From: Planococcus citri
Lineage: Eukaryota > Arthropoda > Insecta > Hemiptera > Pseudococcidae
DNA length: 64,000 nt
NCBI RefSeq assembly: GCF_950023065.1
Contig: NC_088679.1
Span: forward strand, 79,360,001 to 79,424,000
Reading direction: 5' to 3'
The position numbers and the translations under genes are program-made. This document shows, one piece after another, positions 32,799 through 42,976 of the stretch (position 1 is its first letter; every line of letters begins with the position of its first letter). A model generated the notes under the pieces. The model had not been told where the DNA came from. It was given only the letters and a program-made list of their open reading frames with translations, and searched no databases.

Positions 32799-33578
32799 CT
32801 ATTTTGGAGGTAGAGAAGTGGTCATCCCATATTGGATATCGTTTTTAGCAAAACTACATCGACACGCTGATGACTGCGGCATTCCCACTTCTGGTCTCTC
32901 TGAAAAACGTTCGTACTCTAGAGGGATATGGAACCGTGGCAATTCAATCAGTTCTTTCGCTCGAACAAGTAATTGAACCAGGCGAATGCTCTGTTCGGTA
33001 TAGTACCAACCGCCTATGTATTCTGAATCTAGTATATGATCGAACTGCTTATCACATCCGTGTAAGATCATCATTCCGTACTTTTGCCAAAAACATTTTT
33101 CCACGTGGTGAGCCAGCAAATGATCCCTTGCCATGATCAACGCAAATATTTGAGCCTCAGCGCCTAGTTCCGTACCGTTGTACAAGTGGGGCTGTTTCAA
33201 TTCCATCATTAATTTGCTGTGGAGTCTTCTGGCTGAATTTTTCAAATAATTTATCCATCCTGTGAAGTACGCAAGCACCTTTTCGTGATAAATTATTCTT
33301 TCTCCTCTAAATGTGTAATCTGCTACAGCATGGTCAGCTACTTTTTGAATCATGTTATCCTCAAGTTTTGGCGCGAGCTTTTTCACAACGGCGATGAATT
33401 CATCTTTCGACAATCTTCTTAGTCCTTTTCGTGGTATTGAATCGCGTTTAGCAGCCTCATCAGCCAACTGGAAGATCCGTTTCTTGGAGTAAGTAAAAAC
33501 CTTAAGATTTTCCTGCGTTGAAATCACATCTAGGAAACGGAGTACTGAAGACCATGCACAGAGAAATCGGCTAGGGAT
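32799..33578 (-). CDS. Secreted-protein paralog A, exon 3 (unrecognised family)
   Basis: On the minus strand an acceptor TTTTGTAG|ATC at 33578/33579 opens 259 codons to the TAG at 32799. No known domain is recognised. It aligns end to end with exon 3 of gene B (39177-39911): [IV]PSxFLCA at the start, FxxxxKxLxPxLxD, KVAxH, FW-x2-Y, GWYY and VGxPQ near the C-terminus. Gene A has an extra tail of about 22 residues. The sequence is acidic/aromatic without obvious catalytic motifs, Cys clusters or membrane segments, consistent with a soluble secreted protein. Joined to exons 1 and 2 at 38207-38636 it gives 358 residues, one fewer than gene B. The function is unknown; a salivary or other secreted lineage-specific family is one possibility. 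Confidence 0.75.
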   Translation of the reverse strand: MPSRFLCAWSSVLRFLDVISTQENLKVFTYSKKRIFQLADEAAKRDSIPRKGLRRLSKDEFIAVVKKLAPKLEDNMIQKVADHAVADYTFRGERIIYHEKVLAYFTGWINYLKNSARRLHSKLMMELKQPHLYNGTELGAEAQIFALIMARDHLLAHHVEKCFWQKYGMMILHGCDKQFDHILDSEYIGGWYYTEQSIRLVQLLVRAKELIELPRFHIPLEYERFSERPEVGMPQSSACRCSFAKNDIQYGMTTSLPPK

Positions 33579-34319
33579 CTACAAAATCGCAATAGTGGAT
33601 GAGTATAAGTGCGAGCCATTGTGAAAAATTTATTTCAAAAATAGATAAATGCTTTTAGAAACTTGGTACATGTATAGTGCTAATGTATGCCTATGACATT
33701 GTGAATCGTTGTAAGTTTTCAAAATAGAAACAATTGAGCGAGAACCAGCGTTGCCAATCCCTCATTTCAAAAAATCTCGAGAATCGTCCTTTGAAAAATT
33801 GCGGTATTCTTGGGATCTTTCATCATCGTGGATCTTGTTTTTTTTTTTTGTCCTCAGGAGTATACCATGATACCTATTGCTGAAAAAGGAATTTCAAACT
33901 CTTTCTAATGAGCTTGAAAAGAGTACTAGCTACTAGCTTTTGAATCTGTTTTGAACTGAAATTTCTAAATACATGTAGCTAGATGCATTTCTACTATGTT
34001 ATTTTCAAATTTGTCAGGAACGAAACATTTCTGTGACTTTTCTAAAAATGATAAGGTAGAAAATTGATCTTTTGATTGTTCATTTGTCAAAAAACTTGAT
34101 GCTCGCTCTGTTAATTTAAAAAACATAATTTAGAAGATATATTGTCAGAAAAACAAAGGAGATTTTATGAAGTTACACACTTAAGGAAATTTTGGTGTTT
34201 ATCTATGTACTAATAGCAGGTATTGATGAAATGTACATATGTCGAGCAGATAAAACATTTTGGGCCAAAACTGTTACCTGGATCTGAGAATTGTACAACA
34301 CCTGCGTAGAAACATCAAA

Positions 34320-35479
34320 AATACCTCGATCATGGCGGCAGGCCCATGTCATTGCTATCCAGAAGCCAGGCAAAGACCCAGATAATCCTAAAAGTTACCA
34401 CCCTATATAGTTTCTGTGTCATGTCATCTGTATAAGATATTTGAGCGATTGGTCCTAAATCGAATAGGCTGCGCATATTGACAAGAACCTAATCAGTCAG
34501 CAGGTAGGTTGCAGACCTGGGAAATCTTGTACTGGCCATGTCCTGAGTCTAGCACAGCAGATAGAAGATGGTTTTGAACAGTGCAAAGTCACTGGTGCTG
34601 TGTTTGTGGACCTCACTGTAGTGTTTGACAGTGTGTCATTGGATACTTCAGTACAAGATCTATGAACTGACCAAGCACTACAAATTTACAGAAATCATTA
34701 GGATACTGCTCAATAGACTGGAGGTTCTATGTGACTCTAGATGGAAAGAATAGCACTTGAAGAAAGAAAAAGAATGGCTTGCCACAGGGAAGCGTCCTGT
34801 CACCCATTCTTTTTTAATATCTACACCAATGACCCACTAGTTGGAGGTCCTACACAAGTACACATCGCTTCCTTTATGCAGATGACTTAGCGCTCACAGC
34901 ACAGCGTGACACATTTGTAGAGGTGGAAGACAGACTGAATCAGGCAATAGAAAAATTTGAGGCATCTACTTGAGGGTAAACCTAGCCAAGACAGAAATTT
35001 GTTTGTTCCACCTACAAAACTGTGAGGCCAAAAAACAGCTCAACATCCAATGGGGAAACACTGCACCAAACCACACTGACCACCCCAAAAATCTAGGAGT
35101 GACTCTGGATAGATTACTCACTAACCAGCAACACTGTGAAAAGACCAAAATTAAAGTGTCGGTTAGAACAAACTTGATCCAAAAGCTGGTAGGCAGCAGA
35201 TGGGATGGGGAGCTATGCCACGTGTTCTGCATGCATCAGCGCTAGCTGGCGATCCCTAAAGGAAGCCTGTCAATTGGTGATAGGGTGCCTCAGACAGACT
35301 CTACTCACAGCTCTGCATTGTCTCGCAGGGACTGCACCACCAGAGGTATATTACTTAAGAGCAGACTAAAATTCAGACACAGTTTTCTAATAATAGTAAG
35401 TAAATGAATTAAGTGCTGCTGAAGTCGAGTGTTGTCAAATCTGGAATACAGCATCAAGAAGCAATACTATGAGCTCACT
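34320..35479 (+). pseudogene. Jockey-like LINE reverse transcriptase, dead copy (copy 2)
   Basis: Across several frames it shows AIQKPGKDPDNPKSY (RT block 1), AGCRPGKSCTGHVLSLAQQI-like sequence, GAVFVDLT, LPQGSVLSP and a YADDLALTAQ box near 34880, followed by NLAKTEICLFHLQNCEAKKQ and NLGVTLDRLLTNQQH. Frameshifts and stops separate every block, so no protein can be made. It matches copy 1 at 11130-11620 closely. The element lies inside gene A's second intron on the opposite strand and continues as fragments at 36404-36522 and 37922-38070. Confidence 0.85.
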
Positions 35480-35487
35480 GTTGCCTC

Positions 35488-36037
35488 CAGGGCTAGAAAA
35501 CCAGATAGATATCACTCTCTGTTTTGGTTTCAGTTTTATGTTTTTCGAAAAAGTAAAGGTTTTGGTTTTTGTTTTTTAAAATGATCATCTCTCATCCAGT
35601 TTTGATAAAGATTTTGATTTCAGTTTTGGTTTTGGTTTCAGGTGTTTCCTTTTTTATCCATTTTTTAGAGGGAAGAAGGCCAATAAAGTGATCACTTTTT
35701 CAAATACTTTGGGTATGTGATTAGAAAGTGGCACTTTGGCAGTGCCAAATTTGTCAACTTTTTCAGTTTTCACCTTTAGCATCAGTTTTTACTTCATTTT
35801 TACCAAAAATGCAGTATTAATTAGGCCAATTACCTGAAAAATTCCAAAACCAATTCAGTTTTCAATCAGTTACACTCTCAGTTCAGATTTTGAATTTGAG
35901 AAAATAACGCTCCCCTCCCTGGCTTTGGTTTTGGCATTACATGTGGGGAAAATAATGCTCCTGGTTTCGATTTTGGTTTTGAGCAATTTCAGTTGGTTTT
36001 TGGGGGTTTTGGTTTTGGTGTTGGTTTGCGAGCCCTG
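35488..36037. mobile_element. hAT-like MITE with GGTTTT array, copy 1
   Basis: A 550-bp element, CAGGGCTAG...CGAGCCCTG, flanked by a perfect 8-bp duplication GTTGCCTC (35480-35487 and 36038-36045). The interior is dominated by GGTTTTGGTTTT-like words. Its right 100 bp match the left 100 bp of 53322-53862 in opposite orientation (GGGAAAATAAYGCTCCTGGT, TTTTGAGCAATTT). No transposase. Confidence 0.9.
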
Positions 36038-36049
36038 GTTGCCTCAAGG

Positions 36050-36403
36050 CAGCCAACTGTCAACAGAATATAATGGACAAATAGTTCAGATCAGAGAAAT
36101 GACAGCCACATTTTGGATGCAGAATCCAGGAAATGTTCTGCACATGCGCCAGTTTGCTAGTGTTGGTAAAGTAGTTGGTTGTGTTATGAGTTAGTTACAA
36201 GTGACGTCGACTGTTTAGCAACTGCAACGCTGAACCATCTCTCTCTCCACCAGCACCTGACCAATCAGGACACTATAAACATCATGTTTGGCGCATGAGC
36301 AGAAGGTTTCCTGGATTCTGCATCCAAAATCTAGCCGTCACATTTTGCCTCATTTTCACAGCAGAACTATTTGTCTATTATATACGGTCGACGCAGCTAA
36401 CTG
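36050..36403. mobile_element. MITE-like inverted-repeat element
   Basis: Imperfect inverted arms: outer blocks CAGCCAACTG / CAGTTAGCTG and TATAATRGACAAATAGTTC, then a near-perfect inner block ATTTTGGATGCAGAATCCAG (36110 and, inverted, to 36330). The target duplication was not resolved. Confidence 0.55.
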
Positions 36404-36522
36404 AAATACAATGTCTAGAAAATGCTGAATAGATTGAGAAGTGGAACAACACGTTCAAAATTCAACCTATATAGATGGCACTTGGCTGATGACAATCTAT
36501 GCAAATGTGGCGAGGTACATAC
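36404..36522 (+). pseudogene. Jockey-like LINE C-terminal piece (copy 2)
   Basis: Encodes RLRSGTTRSKFNLYRWHLAD then DNLCKCGEVHT, the C-terminal zinc-knuckle region of Jockey-superfamily ORF2. It is interrupted at 36523 by a hAT-like insertion and resumes at 37930. Confidence 0.75.
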
Positions 36523-37921
36523 CAGAGCTGAAAACGGTTACGCTACCCGCTAACTAGTATCTGGTTAAAATACTGGCTAAGCCTGCTAGTGGCTGGTATC
36601 GAGTTGATTCAGGTGTAGATAGTAGGTCTTTTCGGGCGACCTGCACACGCTGCACGGTTTTGTCTAAAACACAAAATCGGAGCAACTTGCACACTCTGCT
36701 GTGGGTTTTTCTTGCAGTGAAGTGTGCAAGGGGCGTCACTTAACCAGTTTTAGCTGCACAGTTTGCAGTGTGTATAGTGAGCACAACCAGATTGCTTTCG
36801 CACTTAGTCTGTGCACGCATTTCAAAACTTGATAATGCGTAAGTGGGAGGTGTTACACTTTGACAACTGTCGTTTGTATGTGTGATTGACATTTGACAGT
36901 GATTGATGACAATGATGACGTCATGCCAATACACTGGCTATGCATTCAACGCGCTACAAGTTATAATGTGAACTGGTGTGAAATGTTTTCAACTCGCTAC
37001 AAGGTACTAGCGAGAAGCGAGAATTTATGGAACAGGGACAGTAGTTACCGGCTGTCAGCGAGTACTGTTTTCAGGGTGGCTATTCCCAAAATATTTTTGC
37101 CTCCGCACAGGGGTGCTAACCTTAATTATTTTAATTATGATTACAGTTTCACTCCAATTTTTCCTTGAAATTTTTCGGTTTTCGGTTTGGTTTTGGTTTT
37201 GAAATTCAAAATTCAGGTTTTCGGTTTCAGTTTTGATCTTATATACAAAAATTTCAGTTTCAGTTTCAGTTTTTGGTTTTTTTTGGTTTTACATATTTTT
37301 TTTTTAATTTCTTCAAAATTTCTCAATCTCAGAAAACAAACTGCAGTCATGTAATAATAATTCTAAAAAAAGTATATCTATATATTTTTCAAGGTCCCTG
37401 GATTTTGAGTCTCAAAAGTCAAAAATGTGAAAAAATCTCCTCAAAAAAATTGAAAAAACTGAAAAAACCCAAACTGAAAACCGAAAAAAACTGAAATAAA
37501 TTATATTGGTTTAGGTTTCGGTTTCACTCACTCTGCTTCATTATTAATGTTATGGTTTTTTACGGTTTTTAAAAAACCTATGAAATTTCGGTTTTTGTTT
37601 TCAGTTAGGGTTTGAAAATGGCTAAAATTATGGTTCTTGTTTGGGTTTCGGTTACGGTTTTCGGTTTTTTGCAGTTACAGTTAGCACCCCTACCTCCGCA
37701 ATCGACGTAATCGAATGCAGTGAAAGAAAGCAACCATGTTGAGCGTAATGTGCGTTATTTTAATACATATTTGAGTAGCAATTATGTTTATAAATAAAAG
37801 CCCAATCAACAATTAAAATTTCTTTTTTTTTCAAGATAACGCCAATAATTTGCAACGCTCATTGCGTCGATTGCAGAGATTGTGGAGGCAAAAATATTTC
37901 GGGAATAGCCGCCCTGCTCTG
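36523..37921. mobile_element. hAT-like composite insertion with nested element
   Basis: The ends CAGAGC...GCTCTG are flanked by a perfect 8-bp duplication GTACATAC (36515-36522 and 37922-37929). Removing it rejoins the LINE reading ...CKCGEVHT. Inside, CAGGGTGGCTATTCCC (37074) faces an inverted CAGGGCGGCTATTCCC ending at 37916, so two elements may be stacked. A third (37108-37692) is inserted within. No transposase. Confidence 0.75.
37108..37692. mobile_element. Nested hAT-like MITE with GGTTTT array, copy 2
   Basis: A 585-bp element with terminal repeats CAGGGGTGCTAAC / TAGGGGTGCTAAC and a perfect 8-bp duplication CCTCCGCA (37100-37107 and 37693-37700). It carries GGTTTTCGGTTTTGG arrays near both ends in the same direction. 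No coding sequence. Confidence 0.9.
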
Positions 37922-38070
37922 GTACATACATAATGACAGACACCTTTTCATGTATCGCTTATACTGTGAATTTGACTCAGACAAACTGAACCAGACTATT
38001 GGCGACAAGGGGATTAAGTTCCTCAAATACTAGAACAAGAAGGGAATTTAGATAATCCACCGGACAAGAG
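37922..38070 (+). pseudogene. Jockey-like LINE 3' end (copy 2)
   Basis: It continues the LINE after the insertion: DRHLFMYRLYCEFDSDKLNQ, then GIKFLKY before a stop. It matches 10420-10530. This is the end of the recognisable element. Confidence 0.7.
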
Positions 38071-38206
38071 AAAAAAAATCAAATTTAGCAGACTTTTTAG
38101 AGTTTTGAAAAAAAAAAAATCTTGGGAGCTGGCAACACTGGAAAGCACCAAACGCGAATTTCAATCATCATTCCTTCCATGTAAATTTTTTCACCATTAC
38201 ACTTAC

Positions 38207-38636
38207 GTAAGTCGCATTCAATATTTTCGTGTTTCCATCTAATTTTTTCTTTCTGGTGCGTTCTGCAATACTCTCGGACCATAATTCTCCCAATACGGAT
38301 GTTAAATTAGTTGCTATCGAAATCCACCGTACTGGATCTCCTTTTGCCGAAATGTTCCGAATATTCTCGATTTTACAATTTAGGGTGGTCTCAATTCGTT
38401 GACGTTTATCATCACTAAGGGTATCCAACGTTTGAAGAAAGTCTGTGACTGAGTCTACGAATATGTACTCATGTTCAATTAAGTGAAAAACAAATTCACA
38501 TTTGCAAATAATAACCACGAGTATTTGTAAGTAGGTACACTGGTACAGTAACTTACACAGCATCGATAAACTCACCATTATTATAGTTCTCGCTTCCTTT
38601 GAAACACAAGAAAAACACAAGAAAAAAAAACTGCAT
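38207..38636 (-). CDS. Secreted-protein paralog A, exons 1 and 2
   Basis: Minus strand. Exon 1 (38636-38576) starts at an ATG and reads MQFFFLVFFLCFKGSENYNN, a signal peptide, ending AATG|GTGAGT in phase 1. Intron 1 is 133 bp (38443-38575). Exon 2 (38442-38207) begins after CACAG with the split Asp codon, reads FLQTLDTLSD and on for 78 codons, and ends TAC|GTAAGT in phase 0. Exon 2 aligns with gene B's exon 2 (shared DFLxT, IExxL-KI--I--I--KG). The next phase-0 acceptor with an open homologous frame is at 33578, 4.6 kb away. Start, splice phases and exon order match gene B exactly, which supports the model. Confidence 0.75.
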
Positions 38637-38785
38637 CTTGAAAAATATTCTATCTTTAGTTCACGGCATGATCGAGATTAGATACACGAGCTCGGAAAGT
38701 TAGTCAATATTCATTTAAAGCAAATCATATCAACGATAAGATCATCGATGTTGACGAGAAACTGTAATCAACTTACAGTACTGGC

Positions 38786-38795
38786 TTATTATATA
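38786..38795 (-). promoter_or_regulatory. TATA box of gene A
   Basis: On the minus strand TATATAATAA lies about 150 bp before the gene A ATG, with an initiator-like ACAGTT about 30 bp downstream. This would give a 5'UTR of about 125 bp. A 52-bp perfect palindrome sits 40 bp further upstream. Confidence 0.45.
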
Positions 38796-38835
38796 GGATG
38801 AATGAAGTACTCGTACAATAAATAAGAGATAGAAT

Positions 38836-38887
38836 CTTATCAAATGACCAAATTGTACTATATAGTACAATTTGGTCATTTGATAAG
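38836..38887. repeat. 52-bp perfect palindrome
   Basis: CTTATCAAATGACCAAATTG...GTACTATATAGTAC...CAAATGATAAG-type perfect dyad centred at 38861/38862 with no loop. It lies between the 3' end of gene B and the TATA box of gene A. It may be a regulatory dyad, a MITE relic or a small hairpin source. Confidence 0.9.
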
Positions 38888-39176
38888 TAAAGTAGGCCTA
38901 CCTATAATTTTAATCGATATTCAATACACGTTGGTAACCTACAAAAATTTTCATTTCTCCTTCAAGAAAAACAATAAAGTAGCCCTGGTGAAACGAGAGC
39001 AAAAGCTCTCGAAAATGAGCATTTCGAAATATTTAGTTATAATGTACCGTTGAAAAAAAAACCAAACAAACAATATTGTGAGTAGGCACCTATAACTTAT
39101 ATCTACACCTAAGCAATACGGATCTTACAATTGAAAATTATTTACGTCACGAAAAGTGTTCGAAAGATGTTTTGGT

Positions 39177-40422
39177 TTAATTGCACGGCCATAACTGTGG
39201 CACTCCTACCGTTCTGTTATGCATAAGTGGTTGGTATTTCAACACTACATCCTGCGGCGACGATTCAATACGCCTCAATACCCTTGTGAAAAGATTAAAA
39301 TATTCTACGTTTTTGACTTCGTAGTACCATCCGTTACAAAAATATAAATCAAACGTGCTATCCAAATCTTCTTGTGGCCTGTACATTAATCTATCCGTAT
39401 AGAAAATCCAAAAGTTGTACTTGACCGTATTTCCGAGATTGTAATCACGGCACAGTATTAACGATAATTCCTCGATAACTGCTTCACACCTGTCTGAACC
39501 ATACTCCAGTTCGATTTCATTCTTTAAATTTACAAAAAACGGTTCTTCACCCCCTTTCAATAGCTTTGTCCAACGATAAAAATCCTTGATAACTCGATCA
39601 AAAAAAAATAGAGGCGTACCATCATCACTACCATCAGCGAAGTAATATTCGGGAAGTTCGTGCGAAGCTACTTTTTCAACGAGTTCATCACTAAGGTGCG
39701 GTCCTAGCGACTTTATTAATACAGTAAATTCGCTTTCATTCATTCTTGTGTAGAGATGAACAAATGTTGGAGATCTTTTTAGTACCTTGTCCAACATTTC
39801 GTAAATTTTGAGTCTGCTGATGGGGATTCGATGAGGTTTTACATGATTCTTGAATACGCGTTGTAGGATTTCATGGATCGCTAGCATGGCGCACAAAAAG
39901 TTACTGGGTACCTGACGAAAGTTCATCAAATAAATAAAAGCAGACCAGTGGTGAAAAATTACGAGTATTTCGCAATGTAGGTACAAATCTCGCTTACGAT
40001 TACAGAAGTGATGTTTTCTGTTACACCATGTTTTTCATATTCCTCGTCCCGATGTTGTTCAGTTTGCTCGAGCACCTTTTCTGCAACAACTTTTGTGATT
40101 TCGGTTATGGTGGTGATTTTGTCGTTGTTTGCTCCTTTTAATAATATTTTTTCGATCGAGTTTATTTTCAATCCTACGCCTTCTTCGATTTTATCGATCA
40201 ATTCGAGGTCGAGGTTCTTAATTGTTCGGAGAAAATCTAGAATAATTACGTTTTAAAAGGCGTGTTGTGTAATATAAATCGGTATAAAACGTAGGATAAG
40301 TTTCAAACTCACTCACCATTAGTATCTAAGGTTTTTTCACACGAAACCAACTGCTCGAAAAATATAAGAAATATAAAAAATCTTGGTGAACACAAAATAT
40401 ATGTCACCAAACGTGACGACAT
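39177..40422 (-). CDS. Secreted-protein paralog B, complete gene (unrecognised family)
   Basis: Minus strand, three exons. Exon 1 is 40422-40317: 35 codons with a hydrophobic FFIFLIFFEQLVSC core, likely cleaved after VSC, donor AATG|GTGAGT phase 1. Exon 2 is 40236-39998: split Asp, then 79 codons, donor ATC|GTAAGC phase 0. Exon 3 is 39911-39177: acceptor CGTCAG|GTACCC, 244 codons to TAA. Introns are 80 and 86 bp. The total is 359 residues. No known domain is recognised. Exon 2 is Lys/Glu/Ile-rich, amphipathic and probably helical. Exon 3 carries FLCA, KVASH, FWIFY, GWYY and VGVPQ, all shared with gene A. The two genes lie head-to-tail, 540 bp apart, so they arose by tandem duplication. No transmembrane segment follows the signal peptide, so a secreted product is likely. 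Confidence 0.8.
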
Positions 40423-41270
40423 ATTGAAATTTCACGACAAATTGACATGCTCGTATTCAAAATTATAAGATTCTAATTTACTGATGATATTTCAGCGTCC
40501 ATCGTTGTTAAGGAAGCAATGTTACCAAGTAGATAGCCGATAGGCGCAGATTGATTCGCTCTGGGATGATAGGTCTAGGTACCTACTACCTAGAGCGCGC
40601 TGCTATACGCGCGCAGCGATTTTTTTTTAAATTCAATTGGTAATATGTTTTAATCCTACAATTTAAAAAATAACTCTCGTCAAATTACGTAAAATGATAA
40701 TCCATTGATCGATCACATATCGCTTACCTAAGTTACGGTCCAAGCCACATGTTAGTACATACTACCCTCGAGTAAATCCGCCATGTCACCAGTCACCACT
40801 ACCTCGTTGGCGGATTGCAAGGGGTTATGTATCTGCAGAGTATAGAGTTTACGCAGGGACTAAAAATATTGGCCTAATCGTTTGGCTGCGGTTGTTACTC
40901 TCATGTTCTCATCAAATATTCGACGGAAAGTTGAATTTGCGGTTTTAACGTTTAGGTAGGTATTCTAATTTTCGATGACGTAGGATTAGAATTCTGTTCG
41001 CGAACCAGCCGTCATACTTCCCCATCCTCAAGTATTCAACTATGTAAGTACAAGGCAACGCTCGCCGAAACTTGAAACACGATGAAATACTTATTAACAC
41101 TCGTACTTCGTTCGTTTCTACAACTACAGAATATGACCATATAAAAGAGTAGGTACCTAACTGGACGTTGGACGTGCGTGATTTTCGATCGAAGTTTGGA
41201 AACGTACAGAGGGGTATGCTGGACCGCCATTTTCTTCCTTGAGCGAATTTTCTACAAGTCGAAAACTACG
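40423..41270. other. Intergenic region upstream of gene B
   Basis: It holds the gene B promoter and then single-copy-looking DNA with several ACTCGTA words. No further gene is recognised. Confidence 0.45.
40461..40470 (-). promoter_or_regulatory. Possible TATA box of gene B
   Basis: TCTTATAATT on the minus strand, about 45 bp before the gene B ATG at 40422. Short AT-rich matches are common here, so the call is weak. Confidence 0.3.
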
Positions 41271-41279
41271 ACATTTACA

Positions 41280-41610
41280 GAAATTTTACAACAGTTCTTT
41301 TTTGTAGAGAATGAAAAAATATGACCAACTGTGCAAAAATCTTGAAATTTCATGCGTAGAACCTGAGAAATCTAAACGCACCCTAAAAACTAGACTATTA
41401 GAATCTTACTCAAATTGGAAATTTGGTGGGTCTGAAGATGATAAAATTGAATACAAGCTCCTTCAAAAGGAATATAAAAAATTGATCAATTGGGCAAATA
41501 TAGAATCAAACTCTCACAAAGTTGCAATCTCGAATCATATCTGCAAAACTACATGGAAGATAATAAACGCATATCAACCATGCAAACAAACCATTGATCA
41601 TATTACATTC
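41280..41610 (+). pseudogene. LINE copy 3: region before the reverse transcriptase
   Basis: A 100-codon frame (MKKYDQLCKNLEISCVEPEK onward, then a Lys-rich KLLQKEYKKLINWA block and a TTWKIINAYQP block) has the look of the linker between endonuclease and reverse transcriptase in CR1/Jockey-like LINEs. It ends at a MITE insertion at 41616, and the frame resumes as KDTKYTKSADMARLFSQHFA at about 41992 with a one-base shift. Confidence 0.65.
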
Positions 41611-41615
41611 TAAAG

Positions 41616-41987
41616 CCCGGAACGATGTCGTTAGTCGTTACAATGACATCGCTTCAAAACTGTTAACGGTATTGTTAGTAACAGGTTTATTTGAAGCGAT
41701 GTCGTTAGTATCGCTTTTGGTATCGCTATCGCAAACGCTTTTGAATACTGACTCACACACTCACACACCCCCGCGCTCATATAAGCGTGCACAACCATTC
41801 ATGTATTCATGCAACAGATAAGGATTTCTGTGCCCATGCATAAACGATACTGAAATAATCGTTTTATGAAAAGTGATTGTACCAACTAACAGGTTCGGGT
41901 TTTATTTGGCGATACCGATTACTAACGGATGTCGCTTTTAAGCGATGCGATAGCTGTTATAACTACATCACTAACAACATCGTTCCA
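41616..41987. mobile_element. hAT-like MITE inside LINE copy 3
   Basis: The left end CCCGGAACGATGTCGTTAGT faces an inverted TGGAACGATGTTGTTAGT at the right. Flanks TTCTAAAG (41608-41615) and TTCCAAAG (41988-41995) form an 8-bp duplication with one mismatch. The interior is rich in TATCGCT and GTTAGTAAC words. No coding sequence. Confidence 0.65.
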
Positions 41988-41995
41988 TTCCAAAG

Positions 41996-42976
41996 ACACC
42001 AAATATACCAAATCAGCTGATATGGCTAGATTATTCAGCCAACATTTTGCAACTGTTGCGAATAACGTATAGTTAATTCTTCTCAAACATTGGACCCATT
42101 ATCCCTTATTCTAGCTAATGATTCATCAATGTTTGTGTTACCAGCTACTGCAGCTGAAGTCTCTAATGTCATACAAGGTCTCAAAAATTCCAACTCCAGG
42201 GATAGTTATGGTTTAGATGTAGGTCTTATCAAACAAGCTGATCGCTACATATCTCATATACTTGCTGAACTTTTTAATGACTCCATAGATCAGGGACAAT
42301 TTCCAGAAAGCTTGAAATCAAGTATTGTAACCCCTGTACATAAAAAAGGAGAAAAATCAAATTTAAACAACTATAGGCCCATCTCTGTAACACCAGTATT
42401 CTCAAAGATTTTTGAGCGTCTGTTGTATAATCGACTGATACAATTCCTATCAGCTAATAGCATTCTAAGTGAAACACAATTTGGCTTCCATCGTGGAAAA
42501 AACACCACCAAAGCAATATTTAATTTATTGAACAAAATTCTCCAAGCTGGCTAAGAGGGTGAAAATTCATTGGCTATATTCTGTGATTTATCAAAAGCTT
42601 TTGATACCATGAACCACAGAATTCTACTGGGAAAGTTGGAAAAATATGGGATAAGGGGTCCAATCCACAGTTGGCTGAAATCCTTCCTTGAAAATAGGGT
42701 ACAAATAGTCAAAATCCAAAATGGTGAGACTTACACCTTTTCTGAAGAGAAAATAATAGACAAAGGAGTGCCCCAAGGTTCCATACTTGGACCTTTATTG
42801 TTTATTCTCTATGTTAACGATTTGTCATCTTACATTAATGCACTTCTAACCCAGTTTGCAGATGATACAACTATGTTTTTAAAAGGTGGTAGCTGGGACA
42901 CACTGCTTAAAAAAACAGAACATGTTCTCAAAAACTTAATCTGCTGATTTAATGCAAATTGCATGAGCTTGAACTT
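41996..42976 (+). pseudogene. LINE copy 3: reverse transcriptase, broken
   Basis: It encodes the RT core in order: SIVTPVHKKGEKSNLNNYRP, ISVTPVFSKIFERLL, ETQFGFHRGKNTTKAIFNLL, then after an in-frame TAA at 42552 AIFCDLSKAFDTMNHRILL, GVPQGSILGPLLFILYVNDL and FADDTTMFL. Catalytic FADD is intact, but the early stop and the two MITE insertions disable it. The layout suggests a Jockey/CR1-type LINE without RNase H, unlike the copies at 20618 and 50045. Confidence 0.85.

Larger units (their letters stand above)
33579..38206 (-). other. Intron 2 of gene A, filled with transposons
   Basis: A 4,628-bp intron in phase 0 (TAC|GTAAGT ... TTTTGTAG|ATC). It contains a dead Jockey-like LINE (34320-38070 in pieces) and several hAT-like insertions. 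The matching intron in gene B is 86 bp. 33579-34300 is AT-rich with no feature seen. Confidence 0.65.
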
